Positions 47,892 through 56,559 of a stretch of 64,000 nucleotides of DNA are shown here, piece by piece (position 1 is the stretch's first letter; the number at the start of each line of letters is the position of its first letter). The position numbers and the translations under genes were made by a program. This stretch comes from Foetidibacter luteolus. Its GTDB lineage: Bacteria > Bacteroidota > Bacteroidia > Chitinophagales > Chitinophagaceae. The notes under the pieces are model-generated. The model saw only the letters and a list, made by a program, of their open reading frames with translations. It did not search any database and was not told where the DNA came from. The stretch covers positions 186,001-250,000 of the forward strand of contig NZ_VVIP01000035.1 in NCBI RefSeq assembly GCF_009650435.1, in the 5' to 3' direction.

Positions 47892-49079
47892 TTAACCAGG
47901 ATGCACTACCGCGTACTCAACCTGGCCATCGTGCAGGTAATTATCTTTTACATCCAACTCCATCTCGTACATGGAAACCATCTGGCAGAACAGTGTAATC
48001 TTTTCTTCGTAGCTTACTTGCCGCTGGTATTTGTACTGCATAATGTAATTGAACAAATGATTGCCCGATGCCATAAAGCCCCGCTTGATTTCTTCCAGGT
48101 CAATAAATATCTCTTCTTCTGTTACGGGCAACAGGTCGTGGCTGGCAATACTCTCGGCCACCGGTAGCGCAGGGCGTTTACTTTGCTTTAGTTTACCCGC
48201 TGTTTTCTCCACAACAAAGCGGCCTTCATCCGTATGCAGATAATCCAGTGAAAGCTTAAGCGGATACACCGGCCTCGGTTCGAACAACACATCGTTCTTC
48301 TGCTGCAACAGGCTAACCAGGTTGGTTTTCGCTTTCAGTTCAAACTGATCTTTCAGGTATTTTACCTGTTTTATTTTTTCAAGTTGCCTGCTCTGGTGTT
48401 TTACCTGGTTGAGGTATTCAATGATCTGCTTCTGTGTTTCTATCAGGTTATGCCGGCTTTCCGTTAAGCGGCCGCGAAGCTCCGTTACTACCTGTTTTAA
48501 TTCTTCGTCCAGCGCCTGCGTAAAAAAGGTGATTTCTTCGTCTGTAACAAGCCTTTCGGTTTGCTCGATTAATGAATATATGGCCCGGCGCTTTTCATCA
48601 AAAGCTTCCAGCCTGGCTATTTTAATGTTGTAGGTTGGCTCTGTTTTAAAAGCGTTTTCTATGTTCCTGTTAAGGTCTATCACATTGCGCAGGGTAATAC
48701 GGCCAATCTTTCGTAACGCGGCTTTTATTTGCTTTAGGTAAGTGTATTTACGTTGCTCGCCATTCTCCTGCAGGTAAAAATTAATGTGCTGTTTTACCTG
48801 CTGTATGTTTTCATTAATGTAAGAAGTGTTTATTTCCTCGTTTACTTCCAGCACCTGCTCAAAAAACGCCTGGAACTGTTCGTCTATTTCAAGGTAGGCG
48901 CCGTTCCTTCGCAATATGCCCTTAAGGCAAAGTGTTTCAACCCGGTCCTCTTCCAGTATTTCCAGGGCCTGCTCGTATTTATAGGTAAAGAATTTACGCT
49001 TTTCAAACATCTCTACAAGCAAATCCTTTGACCAGGCAAGCGTATTGATAAGTTCCTTTACGGAATGAAAATGATTCAT
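47892..49079 (-). CDS. jetA: JetA/MksF-like kleisin subunit
   Basis: 395 residues. The N-terminal ~90 residues are helical with a winged-helix feel (TLCLKGILRRNGAYLEIDEQF); a long mostly helical centre follows (about 95-260), including ETQKQIIEYLNQVKHQSRQLEKIK. The C-terminal region has IDLEEIKRGFMASGNHLFNYIM and a last strand-rich segment. This plan fits kleisins of the MukF/MksF/JetA group, which link SMC heads. I see no sequence motif that would prove it; the call leans on operon position. It is transcribed first in the set, from a clear -7 box, and is separated from jetB by repeats. Confidence 0.62.
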   Translation of the reverse strand: MNHFHSVKELINTLAWSKDLLVEMFEKRKFFTYKYEQALEILEEDRVETLCLKGILRRNGAYLEIDEQFQAFFEQVLEVNEEINTSYINENIQQVKQHINFYLQENGEQRKYTYLKQIKAALRKIGRITLRNVIDLNRNIENAFKTEPTYNIKIARLEAFDEKRRAIYSLIEQTERLVTDEEITFFTQALDEELKQVVTELRGRLTESRHNLIETQKQIIEYLNQVKHQSRQLEKIKQVKYLKDQFELKAKTNLVSLLQQKNDVLFEPRPVYPLKLSLDYLHTDEGRFVVEKTAGKLKQSKRPALPVAESIASHDLLPVTEEEIFIDLEEIKRGFMASGNHLFNYIMQYKYQRQVSYEEKITLFCQMVSMYEMELDVKDNYLHDGQVEYAVVHPG

Positions 49080-49119
49080 AGTGCCATTACTTCACTTTTC
49101 AACGTATTTAGAAAAGCCT

Positions 49120-49127
49120 CAAATATA
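49120..49127 (-). promoter_or_regulatory. Bacteroidota -7 box for jetA
   Basis: Minus strand TATATTTG, an exact TAnnTTTG match 41 bases ahead of the jetA start. No good -33 element at the usual spacing. A family F stretch (GTGAATGG...GATGGTGAATTG) lies just upstream at about 49146-49168. Confidence 0.55.
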
Positions 49128-49202
49128 CGGAGTGGCGGGCGAAAGGTGAATGGTCGATGGTGAATTGTCAATGGAGACCTGCATTAATACATTCCACAAA
49201 CC

Positions 49203-49955
49203 CTATCCCCCCATCCATTCCTTAAACGCGGCCACATTTTCATTGCTGATAATCACCTCTTCTTCCACTGCCGGCAATAGCTCTATCAAAAGTTTGCCTT
49301 TGCCGTACAGTTTCATTTTTTTAACAGCATTTATATTGGCAATGTACTTTCTGTTAAGGCGGAAGAATTGCGATGGCTCCAATTCTTTTTCAATATCGGC
49401 CAACGATTTATCCAGTATATATTTTTGGTTGTGGGCATCTACCATGCATACCAGCTTGTGCGTGGCGTAGCAGTAGGCGATGTCTTCTGTTTTAACAGCA
49501 ATAAGGTCTGAGCCACGCTTAACCAGGTACCTTTTTTTATAGCGGCCCGCAGGCTGGTTTTTGTACTGCAGCAACTGCTGAAAATTGATTGCGAAGTGTT
49601 GTTTAAGCTTATCGTATTTTTTCAAAGCTGTTTCCAGCTTATCCTGCTTAACAGGCTTTAGCAGGTAATCTATGCTGTTGTATTCAAAAGCTTCCTGCCA
49701 GTAATCATCGTACGCGGTAGTAAAAATAACCGGGCAGTTAATGTTGGCCTGCTCAAAAATTTTAAACGACAGGCCATCTGTTAATTCAATATCCATAAAT
49801 ATCAAATCAGGCTGGACATTTTCATCAAGCCATTGTACCGCGTTGGCAATACTGCCAAGCACAGCTACTACCTGCACCTGTTCATCAGCCAGCAACAAGG
49901 CTTTATGCAGCTTCTCCGCGGCCGGTTTTTCATCTTCTATAATAATAACGTTCAT
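49203..49955 (-). CDS. LytTR-family response regulator
   Basis: About 250 residues from MNVIIIEDEKPAAEK; the frame is open eight codons further up but that start is unlikely. Receiver domain (1-120) with acidic pair ED, phosphorylated Asp in PDLIFMDIEL and TTAYDDYWQEAFEYNSIDYLLKP. LytTR DNA-binding domain follows (about 140-245), with DIAYCYATHKLV and FFRLNRKYIANI. It is co-transcribed with the sensor kinase upstream (36 bases). Targets unknown; none of the adjacent genes shows a visible LytTR site pair. Confidence 0.93.
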   Translation of the reverse strand: MNVIIIEDEKPAAEKLHKALLLADEQVQVVAVLGSIANAVQWLDENVQPDLIFMDIELTDGLSFKIFEQANINCPVIFTTAYDDYWQEAFEYNSIDYLLKPVKQDKLETALKKYDKLKQHFAINFQQLLQYKNQPAGRYKKRYLVKRGSDLIAVKTEDIAYCYATHKLVCMVDAHNQKYILDKSLADIEKELEPSQFFRLNRKYIANINAVKKMKLYGKGKLLIELLPAVEEEVIISNENVAAFKEWMGG

Positions 49956-49991
49956 AAGGCAAAAATTGGTTTGGTGCAATTAAACTGCCCG

Positions 49992-51059
49992 CTATACAAT
50001 TTTAAGAACCGGCAGCTTTACTGTAAAAAAGTTGTCATGCTGTTCAATGGTTATTTCTTTGCTGGTAGTAAGCTTATAACGTTCGCCCAGGTTTTGCAGG
50101 CCAATTTTGGAAGAGGGCTTACGCAGTATTTTTTTCCTTATCTCATTGCGTACCACCAACTCATCATTTACAAGTTGAATAGTGATTACCAGTGGCGCCG
50201 CATCCGAAAACTCATTGTGCTTAAAAGCATTTTCCATTAGTATCTGTAATGATATCGGCGGCACCAGGTAAGCATCCAGCAAAGCTTCATCCACAAACAT
50301 ATCCAGCCGCACCGCTTTTTCAAAACGTATTTTATGCAGGGAAAAATAGTCGTACAGAAACTCAATTTCCTCGCGCAGCATTACCAGGTCGCGGGCCTTG
50401 TTCTGCAGTATGTACCTGTACACATCTGCCAACGCTTCGTTAAACTGTTTAGCTTTTTCCGGCGCATCTTCAATTAAGTACGACAGTACATTCAACGAGT
50501 TGAAAATAAAATGCGGGTCAATCTGGTTTTTCAACGCTTCCAGTTCCGCTTCTGCTTTGGCCCTTTCCAGTTGTTCTTTCTTCAACTTTTCTGTTTCCGC
50601 TTCTTTCACCAAAAAAACCGTTTCGTACACATGCACTATAAACAAAACGCTTACAAGTATAATGATGGTGCTTAAGGTAACCACCTGGTTATTTACTAAT
50701 CCGCCGGCAAAAATATGGTACCAGCCTGTAAGCAACAGCACACTTACGGGTACAGTAAAAAAAGGCACCACCAGCAACAAGGCCAGTATTTTTTTTACAG
50801 GCTTGTTAAACCAGTCAAAATAAGTGCGCAGCGTAAATACAAGAAAACGGTTACCCTCCCATATTATAAACGCAATGCCGATGGTGTACAGGTAACTTAA
50901 TTTAAAGTTCCACAACCCGGGCCGTATATCTTGAGTAAGCCTGGTTAAAAGGGGTATGGCAATGCCGAAAAAAGGGATAAGTATAACCCTGAAACCAATA
51001 TCATTCAGCTTTTCCCTGCTGATAGATTTTGTCGGCTGTATGTTCACGTTGGTCTGCAT
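49992..51059 (-). CDS. LytS-type sensor histidine kinase
   Basis: 355 residues. Four transmembrane helices in the first ~155 residues with no large periplasmic domain, then a short coiled coil and a His_kinase domain. The phosphorylated His lies in NQIDPHFIFNSLNVLSYLIED (about residue 194); the ATP-binding part has PPISLQILMENAFKHNE and GLQNLGERYKL. This is the usual partner of LytTR regulators in Bacteroidota and precedes one here. Confidence 0.93.
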   Translation of the reverse strand: MQTNVNIQPTKSISREKLNDIGFRVILIPFFGIAIPLLTRLTQDIRPGLWNFKLSYLYTIGIAFIIWEGNRFLVFTLRTYFDWFNKPVKKILALLLVVPFFTVPVSVLLLTGWYHIFAGGLVNNQVVTLSTIIILVSVLFIVHVYETVFLVKEAETEKLKKEQLERAKAEAELEALKNQIDPHFIFNSLNVLSYLIEDAPEKAKQFNEALADVYRYILQNKARDLVMLREEIEFLYDYFSLHKIRFEKAVRLDMFVDEALLDAYLVPPISLQILMENAFKHNEFSDAAPLVITIQLVNDELVVRNEIRKKILRKPSSKIGLQNLGERYKLTTSKEITIEQHDNFFTVKLPVLKIV

Positions 51060-51152
51060 TTTTTCCTGCCTGGTTCCGCCCGGCTTGCTGTTGTAAAGTT
51101 TGGAAATTAGTTTAGAACTGTCATTAAATTTTTAACCCAACAATTCAGCATT

Positions 51153-51587
51153 ATGGACCCCTCAAGCATTAACTGGCTGGCCGTTCTGGTAGCGGGAATA
51201 TCCGCCTTCGTGGTAGGCGGCATCTGGTATTCGCCCGGCCTTTTCGGCAAAGCATGGATGAAAGACAGCAACCTTAACGAAGAAGAAATAAAGCGCAGCA
51301 ACAAAGGAAAAATATTTGGTTTCACCGCCATTTTTTCTTTGCTAATGGCCGCCAACCTTGCCATGTACCTGGCCGATGGGCCTGCTACCTGCCCTGATGG
51401 CTGCTTTCAAAAAACCAACCTTGCCTGGGGCACCATGGCCGGTTTTCTTACAGGCATCTGGACGTTCTGCGCCATCGCTATCCACAGCCTTTTTGAGCTT
51501 AAAAGCTGGCGGCTCATCTTTATCAATGGTGGTTACAGTATTGTAGCGTTAACACTAATGGGCGCAATAATAGGGTTATGGAGATAA
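51153..51587 (+). CDS. DUF1761 membrane protein
   Basis: 144 residues with four helices. The N-terminal INWLAVLVAGISAFVVGGIWYS with YSPGLFGKAWM is the mark of DUF1761; KSWRLIFINGGYSIVAL near the end also fits. The function of the family is unknown. It is divergent from the LytS gene, with a promoter region of about 90 bases between them (TTAGTTTAG near 51110). Confidence 0.88.
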   Translation: MDPSSINWLAVLVAGISAFVVGGIWYSPGLFGKAWMKDSNLNEEEIKRSNKGKIFGFTAIFSLLMAANLAMYLADGPATCPDGCFQKTNLAWGTMAGFLTGIWTFCAIAIHSLFELKSWRLIFINGGYSIVALTLMGAIIGLWR

Positions 51588-51639
51588 CGCCTTATCACCC
51601 ATCCCCTGAAGGGGAGTTAGCTTACGCATTGTAAAAAAT

Positions 51640-51732
51640 TTTATGGGCCCGGCAGAAGAACCATGAATGAGGCTTTACTTGCGTCGCACTCTTGTACGGT
51701 TGGATTCGCTATTCGGCTTTGCCCGCAGGATA
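51640..51732 (+). repeat. family A repeat, copy A8
   Basis: TTTATGGGCCCGGCAGAAGA to GGCTTTGCCCGCAGGATAG, with core CTTGCGTCGCACTCTTGTAC. Nearly the same as A1 along its whole length. Confidence 0.87.
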
Positions 51733-51807
51733 GCATCTCTTTCCGCCCCGGAGGTATAAACATATTTTTAGTCATTAACCAATAACAATCATTTTAAAAA
51801 AAGTATT

Positions 51808-52200
51808 ATGGCCAAACATGCTATTAGCTGGTTTGAAATTCCTGTTACAGATATTGACAGGGCGCAAAAATTTTATGAAGCAATCTTCGGCATGCAGATG
51901 ATTCCGCTGGAAGTGCAGGATTTTAATATGCGTATGTTTCCGGTAGAAGATATGTCATGCGTAGGTGGCGCACTTGTAAGCACCAAAGATTTTTATACCC
52001 CATCTGCTACGGACGGCGTACTGATATACCTAAACGCCAATCCTGATGTGCAGAACGTGTTAGACAAAGTGGAAGCCGCAGGCGGAAGCATTGTAGTGCC
52101 TAAAACGGAAATATCCCCTGAATATGGTTTTATGGGCGTTTTTGTTGATACAGAAGGCAACCGCATCGGCCTGCATTCTGCACCGGAAGGCATGATGTAA
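51808..52200 (+). CDS. VOC-family protein (glyoxalase/bleomycin-resistance fold)
   Basis: 130 residues, one vicinal-oxygen-chelate module with HAISWFEIPVTDIDRAQKFYEAIFG at the start and GFMGVFVDTEGNRIGLHS at the end, bearing the His and Glu-type metal-binding positions of the fold. Substrate unknown; members include lyases, dioxygenases and binding proteins. A TATTTTTA -7-like box is about 50 bases upstream. Followed directly by a family C element. Confidence 0.9.
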   Translation: MAKHAISWFEIPVTDIDRAQKFYEAIFGMQMIPLEVQDFNMRMFPVEDMSCVGGALVSTKDFYTPSATDGVLIYLNANPDVQNVLDKVEAAGGSIVVPKTEISPEYGFMGVFVDTEGNRIGLHSAPEGMM

Positions 52201-52206
52201 GAACAA

Positions 52207-52369
52207 GTACGAGTTACGAAGTACGAAGTACTTTTGGCGGGCAGCTCCTTATTCAGCGAAATTGCTTGCAGGCAGGTAGCCAAATAAGAATACTTAGCAC
52301 TTCAAAAACATGGTTGATAGCACTAAGAATGTTCTCCGGATAAAGTACTTCGTACTTCGTAACTCGTAC
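52207..52369. repeat. family C MITE-like element
   Basis: Bounded by a perfect 28-base inverted repeat: GTACGAGTTACGAAGTACG... at 52207-52234 and its complement at 52342-52369, around 107 bases without an open frame. No obvious target-site duplication beside it. Confidence 0.8.
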
Positions 52370-52466
52370 CTGCTATCCGGGTCTGAAAAGCCGCCCAATG
52401 AACCAACCGATGAACGGATTGCGACGCAACAGACGATGCCACAAGCTCTGTTGCTGGTATCATAAT

Positions 52467-52510
52467 CGTGAATGGTGAATGGTGAGTAGTGAATAGTGAA
52501 TAGTGAATTT
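52467..52510 (+). repeat. family F tandem repeat
   Basis: Successive units GTGAATGGTGAATGGTGAG then TAGTGAATAGTGAATAGTGAA. Similar stretches sit ahead of jetB (47453) and jetA (about 49146). Confidence 0.7.
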
Positions 52511-52581
52511 TTGTGTCTTCTTTCAGAATTCCTTGTTACCTGGATGGCTACCTATTTTTACTGAACCGTAAACATTGCAAT

Positions 52582-53079
52582 ATGAAAAATGATTTTAAAC
52601 AGTTTACCAAACGCATTACTGTAAACGCTACGCCCCAGCAGATATACAATGCCTGGACTACACAGGAGGGCCTTGAACAATGGTTTTTAAAACTGGCAGA
52701 ATTTACTACGCCGGACGGCCGGCTGCGCAAAAGAAATGAACATTGCAAAAAAGGCGACGTTTACAAATGGTTGTGGTTTGGTTACCCGGATAGTGTTTTT
52801 GAAGCCAGGGAAATTATAGACAGCAACGGTACTGACAGTTTTAAGTTTGTTTTTAGTGCGGAATGTAATGTAACCGTTGTAATAAAACAGGAAGCGGGTG
52901 AAACTATTTGCCAACTGGTGCAGGACATGCTGATGGATGATATTGACAAACGCGAAGCCTTGTACAGCGACTGTGGCACAGGCTGGACTTTTTACCTGGC
53001 CAACCTGAAATCTATACTGGAAGGCGGCATTGACCTGCGTAACAAAAATGATGCTGTTTCCAATGTGGTGAATTCGTAA
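52582..53079 (+). CDS. SRPBCC/AHSA1-like START-domain protein
   Basis: 165 residues from MKNDFKQFTKRITVNATPQQIY; the longer frame adds 23 residues with no domain. The pattern 'VNATPQQIYNAWTTQEGLEQWF' is the standard start of AHSA1-type SRPBCC proteins, and the long C-terminal helix (WTFYLANLKSILEGG) closes the ligand cavity. Mostly small-ligand binders; the ligand here is unknown. Confidence 0.87.
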   Translation: MKNDFKQFTKRITVNATPQQIYNAWTTQEGLEQWFLKLAEFTTPDGRLRKRNEHCKKGDVYKWLWFGYPDSVFEAREIIDSNGTDSFKFVFSAECNVTVVIKQEAGETICQLVQDMLMDDIDKREALYSDCGTGWTFYLANLKSILEGGIDLRNKNDAVSNVVNS

Positions 53080-53156
53080 TTAACGCCTACCTTAACAGTA
53101 AGCTGCCTTACCGGCGGCAGGTACAACTGCATATTACTTCAACAAATTTTACCTGT

Positions 53157-53705
53157 ATGAGAAAAACGTTAGCTATCGCCTTTGTATTGGCCTGCAGTTT
53201 ATGTAACACTGTAAATGCCCAGCCATCAGACCCTAACAGCATCCGCGACCAAATGGTTAAAGACTGGCAACGCGCCAAGGAGTACACACAATCTTACATG
53301 GATGCCATGCCCGCCGATAAGTACGGCTTTAAAGCCGTTGACAGCATACGCAGCTTTGCAGAGCAATTGCTGCACCTGGCGCAGGGCACCATATTTTTAT
53401 CAAGCTATGGCCTTGACAAGAAAAACCCCTGGATGTTTAACCTGGAAACATCGCCCGGGGCTGCTTCCAAAGATTCCGTGATGTACTATGTAAATGCCAG
53501 CTACGATTTTGTTATTGAGGGCCTGCAGGCTATAGACCCCATGAAAATGAGCGAGACTGTATCTATGGGCGCACCGGGTACACCATCCGCTACCAAATAC
53601 GCCTGGATTAATAAAGCTTTTGAGCACCAGACGCACCACCGTGGGCAGGCTACTATTTATATACGCCTGGTGGGCATAAGGCCCCCCGGCGAAAAGTTAT
53701 TTTAA
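53157..53705 (+). CDS. secreted DinB-like protein
   Basis: 182 residues with a signal peptide (MRKTLAIAFVLACSLCNTVN, cut near AQP). The mature part is a DinB-superfamily four-helix bundle with metal-binding positions at EQLLHLAQG (His 72 region) and KAFEHQTHHRGQATIYIRL near the end. Periplasmic placement is odd for a family mostly found in the cytoplasm, but is seen in Bacteroidota. It follows the SRPBCC gene by 78 bases. Confidence 0.85.
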   Translation: MRKTLAIAFVLACSLCNTVNAQPSDPNSIRDQMVKDWQRAKEYTQSYMDAMPADKYGFKAVDSIRSFAEQLLHLAQGTIFLSSYGLDKKNPWMFNLETSPGAASKDSVMYYVNASYDFVIEGLQAIDPMKMSETVSMGAPGTPSATKYAWINKAFEHQTHHRGQATIYIRLVGIRPPGEKLF

Positions 53706-53756
53706 TATCATTAAACGGGTGTAAACCCGTTTGCTTCCTTCATAAAAATCCTGCTT

Positions 53757-54692
53757 ATGATAAAGTACATCCTTCTTGCATGTGCCTGTATGCCCCTTGC
53801 TTTAACCGCGCAAAAAATTGCTTACAATATTGTTTACAATGTATATGAAGATACCGCCAGGGGCAACTATGATATCTATATCATGAACCTGGACGGCAGC
53901 GGTAAAAAGAATATTACCAATCACCCTGCGGTAGACTGGGTTTACAACACTTACGAAGACAAAGTGTTTTTTATCAGCGACCGCGATACCTGCCACCGCT
54001 GCTTCTTTTTGTATGAGATGGATGCCGAAGGCAATAACCTGCGTAAGGTAAGCAACCTGCAACTGGAAGACTCCTGGATGGACAGCCGTGGCAATGGAAA
54101 GGAATGGATTGTATCCGGCCGTAAAGGTAAAGAGCTGCGTGCCCAGCTTTTTTTGTTAAACGTAACAGATGGCTCTTACCGCCAGTTAACCACAGATACC
54201 GCCGCGCTGCACCTTGACCCCGCTTTCTCCCCCGATGGCCGGCAGGTAGTGTTCCGCTACAAAAGAGACAGGCGTAACAGGGATATGGCTACGGAGCTTT
54301 GGTTAATGAATACCGATGGCAGCAACCTTCACCAGCTTACCAGCTATCCCGAAGATGATACAACGGCTGCCTGGCATGCCTACAAAGCAGGCCCGCCGCG
54401 CTGGAACCATAAAGAAGACTTTATTACTTACCAGTCTTTACAAAAAAGCGATTATCATTTGTACGCCATAAGCCCCGATGGAAAGAAAAACTGGAAACTT
54501 ACCAGCAATAATCTTAACGAAGGCTGGCATGACTGGAGCAGCGATGGCAACTGGCTGGCCATAGAAATGTTTGACAGGGGGCAAACGCATTTTGATATTT
54601 ACCTTTTCAACTGGCAAACAAAAGAGCTTAAGCAATTAACTGATAGCTGGAAGTTTGAACAGGCGCCTTCATTTGTAAAAGTAACGTTATGA
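53757..54692 (+). CDS. secreted TolB-like beta-propeller protein (PD40 repeats)
   Basis: 311 residues, signal peptide (MIKYILLACACMPLALTAQ). At least five WD40-like/PD40 repeats of the TolB kind: YDIYIMNLDGSGKKN, FLYEMDAEGNNLRKVS, LDPAFSPDGRQVVFRY, ELWLMNTDGSNLHQL and HLYAISPDGKKNWKLT. Expected in the periplasm as a protein-binding propeller. No pal or tol genes nearby. It overlaps the next gene by four bases (ATGA), so the two are translationally coupled. Confidence 0.88.
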   Translation: MIKYILLACACMPLALTAQKIAYNIVYNVYEDTARGNYDIYIMNLDGSGKKNITNHPAVDWVYNTYEDKVFFISDRDTCHRCFFLYEMDAEGNNLRKVSNLQLEDSWMDSRGNGKEWIVSGRKGKELRAQLFLLNVTDGSYRQLTTDTAALHLDPAFSPDGRQVVFRYKRDRRNRDMATELWLMNTDGSNLHQLTSYPEDDTTAAWHAYKAGPPRWNHKEDFITYQSLQKSDYHLYAISPDGKKNWKLTSNNLNEGWHDWSSDGNWLAIEMFDRGQTHFDIYLFNWQTKELKQLTDSWKFEQAPSFVKVTL

Positions 54693-55159
54693 TGAAATTT
54701 TTCTGTTGGGCCATGTTATGTGCAGCATTCGCCTTTCATCCGCGGCAACATGACAAAGAAACATTCAACCGCCTTGCCGCCCTGCAGGGCACATGGATGA
54801 TGAAAACACCCCGCAGCATTATTTTTGAAAGCTGGCAACAAGCCAACGACACACTGATGCAGGTTACCAGTTACCGGCTTAAGGGCATTGATATGCAGTT
54901 GCAGGAACGCATTGCGGTAACCATTAATAACGGCGGTATTTATTACACGTCGCTGGTAGAAGGCCAAAACAACGGCCAGGCCATCAGCTTCAGGTTAACC
55001 AGGGCAACGGAAAATGAATTTGTGTTTGAAAACCCGCAGCATGATTTTCCTAAAAGGATAGTGTACAAAATAGCAGCAGCAGATTCCCTTCATGCTTTTA
55101 TAGACGATGGGGCTTCCTCCAAAAAACGCAGCGATTTTTATTATAAGAGGATAAAATAG
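54689..55159 (+). CDS. DUF6265-like secreted protein
   Basis: 156 residues with a short signal sequence (MMKFFCWAMLCAAFAF). The family marks are RLAALQGTWMMK at the start, IIFESWQQ, and the ENPQHDFPKRIVYK stretch near residue 115. The fold is likely a small beta barrel like lipocalins. Function unknown. Its stop codon directly touches the stop codon of the convergent amidohydrolase gene, leaving no intergenic base. Confidence 0.8.
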   Translation: MMKFFCWAMLCAAFAFHPRQHDKETFNRLAALQGTWMMKTPRSIIFESWQQANDTLMQVTSYRLKGIDMQLQERIAVTINNGGIYYTSLVEGQNNGQAISFRLTRATENEFVFENPQHDFPKRIVYKIAAADSLHAFIDDGASSKKRSDFYYKRIK

Positions 55160-56257
55160 TTATTGCGGAAACAGGCTCTTATCAATATTAGGTATAATGC
55201 GCAAAGCATTTTTATAATAAACTTTACGCAGAATATCATCACTAAGGCCCATGCCATACATACGCCAGAAAGCATGGTATTTTTTGTGGTAAGGAAAGTA
55301 TTCATCCGTAGTTTCCAGCACACGAAAGTAAGTGGCGTATTCATCGGGCACCCAACTGTCTTTACCAAACAAAATCCTGTCCTGGTATTTGGTAAAAAAC
55401 GCTTTGGCCATAAGCGGTTGCCTGCCCAGTTCAGCTATTACAGCGCCAAATTCAACCACAATATTGGGCATGGCCGTAAGCAGGCTGTCAAGCTTATGTA
55501 AATCGTTGGCATACCAGCCAAAATGAGCGGCAATAAAAGTTGTGTTAGGGTGCTTTTTAAACATGCGGTGCTGCTCTTCAATCAATGTCTCCCAGGGCAC
55601 GGGGTTGTTGGGCCCACGTTTTCTGCCCGGGTGGGTAACCAGTTCCAGCCAGCGCTCATTATGCTCGTCAATATCGTCCCAAAAAGGTTTGGGGTCGGCA
55701 GTGTGTATTAGAACAGGAATATGCAATTCGCCGCATTTCTGCCATATAGGGTCAAGCCGTGGGTCATCCACCGCTACGCGTTTACCCGTGTTGTCATTTA
55801 CAGAAAACCCAAGGTTCTTAAATACCTTCAGCCCGTTTGCGCCATTCTTCACATCATCTTCCAGTTGCTTAACGGCTTTTTCAGTCCAGCCGGCGCCGCC
55901 TACCCCGTCAAATTCCACGTTGGCAAATACGATAAAGCGGTTAGGATATTGCTCTTTTACATTAGCCGTCATGCGTTGCAGGCCGCTGCCATTGCCGCCG
56001 CTCAGGTTCACCATTACTTTCATGTTCAGCGCATCCATATCTTTCACCAGCCCGCCCAGGCTGCCGTTCTGCATGCCCCATTGATGGTTGTGCACATCAA
56101 TAAACGGAAACTTTGCATGTGTAAGTTTATGCTCCGGAACTACCAGTGTAGAGGTTGGCTCGTACTTTTCAAAATCAATGGTTTTAGAACCCTGGCATTG
56201 CGCATGCTGTACCAGTACAACAGCCGGTGCCAGTAATTTAAAATACCTGCTGCTCAT
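55160..56257 (-). CDS. amidohydrolase family protein, exported
   Basis: About 365 residues from MSSRYFKLLAPAVVLVQ; the open frame extends 62 codons further up without signal or homology character. TIM-barrel metal-dependent hydrolase of the amidohydrolase-2 class: FIDVHNHQWGM gives the first metal His pair, IPVLIHTADPKPFW the next, TFIAAHFGWYANDLHKL another, and ILFGKDSW the final Asp. A hydrophobic N-terminus and QHAQCQGS suggest export. Members include decarboxylases and lactonases; the substrate is unknown. Confidence 0.85.
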   Translation of the reverse strand: MSSRYFKLLAPAVVLVQHAQCQGSKTIDFEKYEPTSTLVVPEHKLTHAKFPFIDVHNHQWGMQNGSLGGLVKDMDALNMKVMVNLSGGNGSGLQRMTANVKEQYPNRFIVFANVEFDGVGGAGWTEKAVKQLEDDVKNGANGLKVFKNLGFSVNDNTGKRVAVDDPRLDPIWQKCGELHIPVLIHTADPKPFWDDIDEHNERWLELVTHPGRKRGPNNPVPWETLIEEQHRMFKKHPNTTFIAAHFGWYANDLHKLDSLLTAMPNIVVEFGAVIAELGRQPLMAKAFFTKYQDRILFGKDSWVPDEYATYFRVLETTDEYFPYHKKYHAFWRMYGMGLSDDILRKVYYKNALRIIPNIDKSLFPQ

Positions 56258-56379
56258 AAGTATAAAGTGTGAGGGAAAACAATAACCACAATGATAGCCG
56301 TAAAACAAACAGTAAAGAAATTTTTTCCGTAGCCGGTAACCCAATGGCGGTAAAATGCTGCGCATTTTGTTTTTGTTAT

Positions 56380-56455
56380 GGGCCCGGCAGAGGGAACAAG
56401 CATGAGGCTTTCGTTGCGTCGCACTCTTGTACGTCCTGAACATTATTCATCAGCT
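56380..56455 (+). repeat. family A repeat, copy A10
   Basis: TTATGGGCCCGGCAGAGGGA, then ATGAGGCTTTCGTTGCGTCG and CACTCTTGTACG. Confidence 0.85.
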
Positions 56456-56559
56456 ACTGCCGCAATATGCCCTGTACAAAGGAAACGGTGCTGAACATTA
56501 CCCAGCTATACAAAGCGCTAACCTTAGGGCAGGCATACTTTATTAGCCGGGGTATTTGC

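Noticed and set aside
42213..49200. Prophage or integrative element around the jet genes
   Set aside because: No integrase, phage structural gene, tRNA attachment site or clear change in codon use is visible; only small repeats flank the genes.
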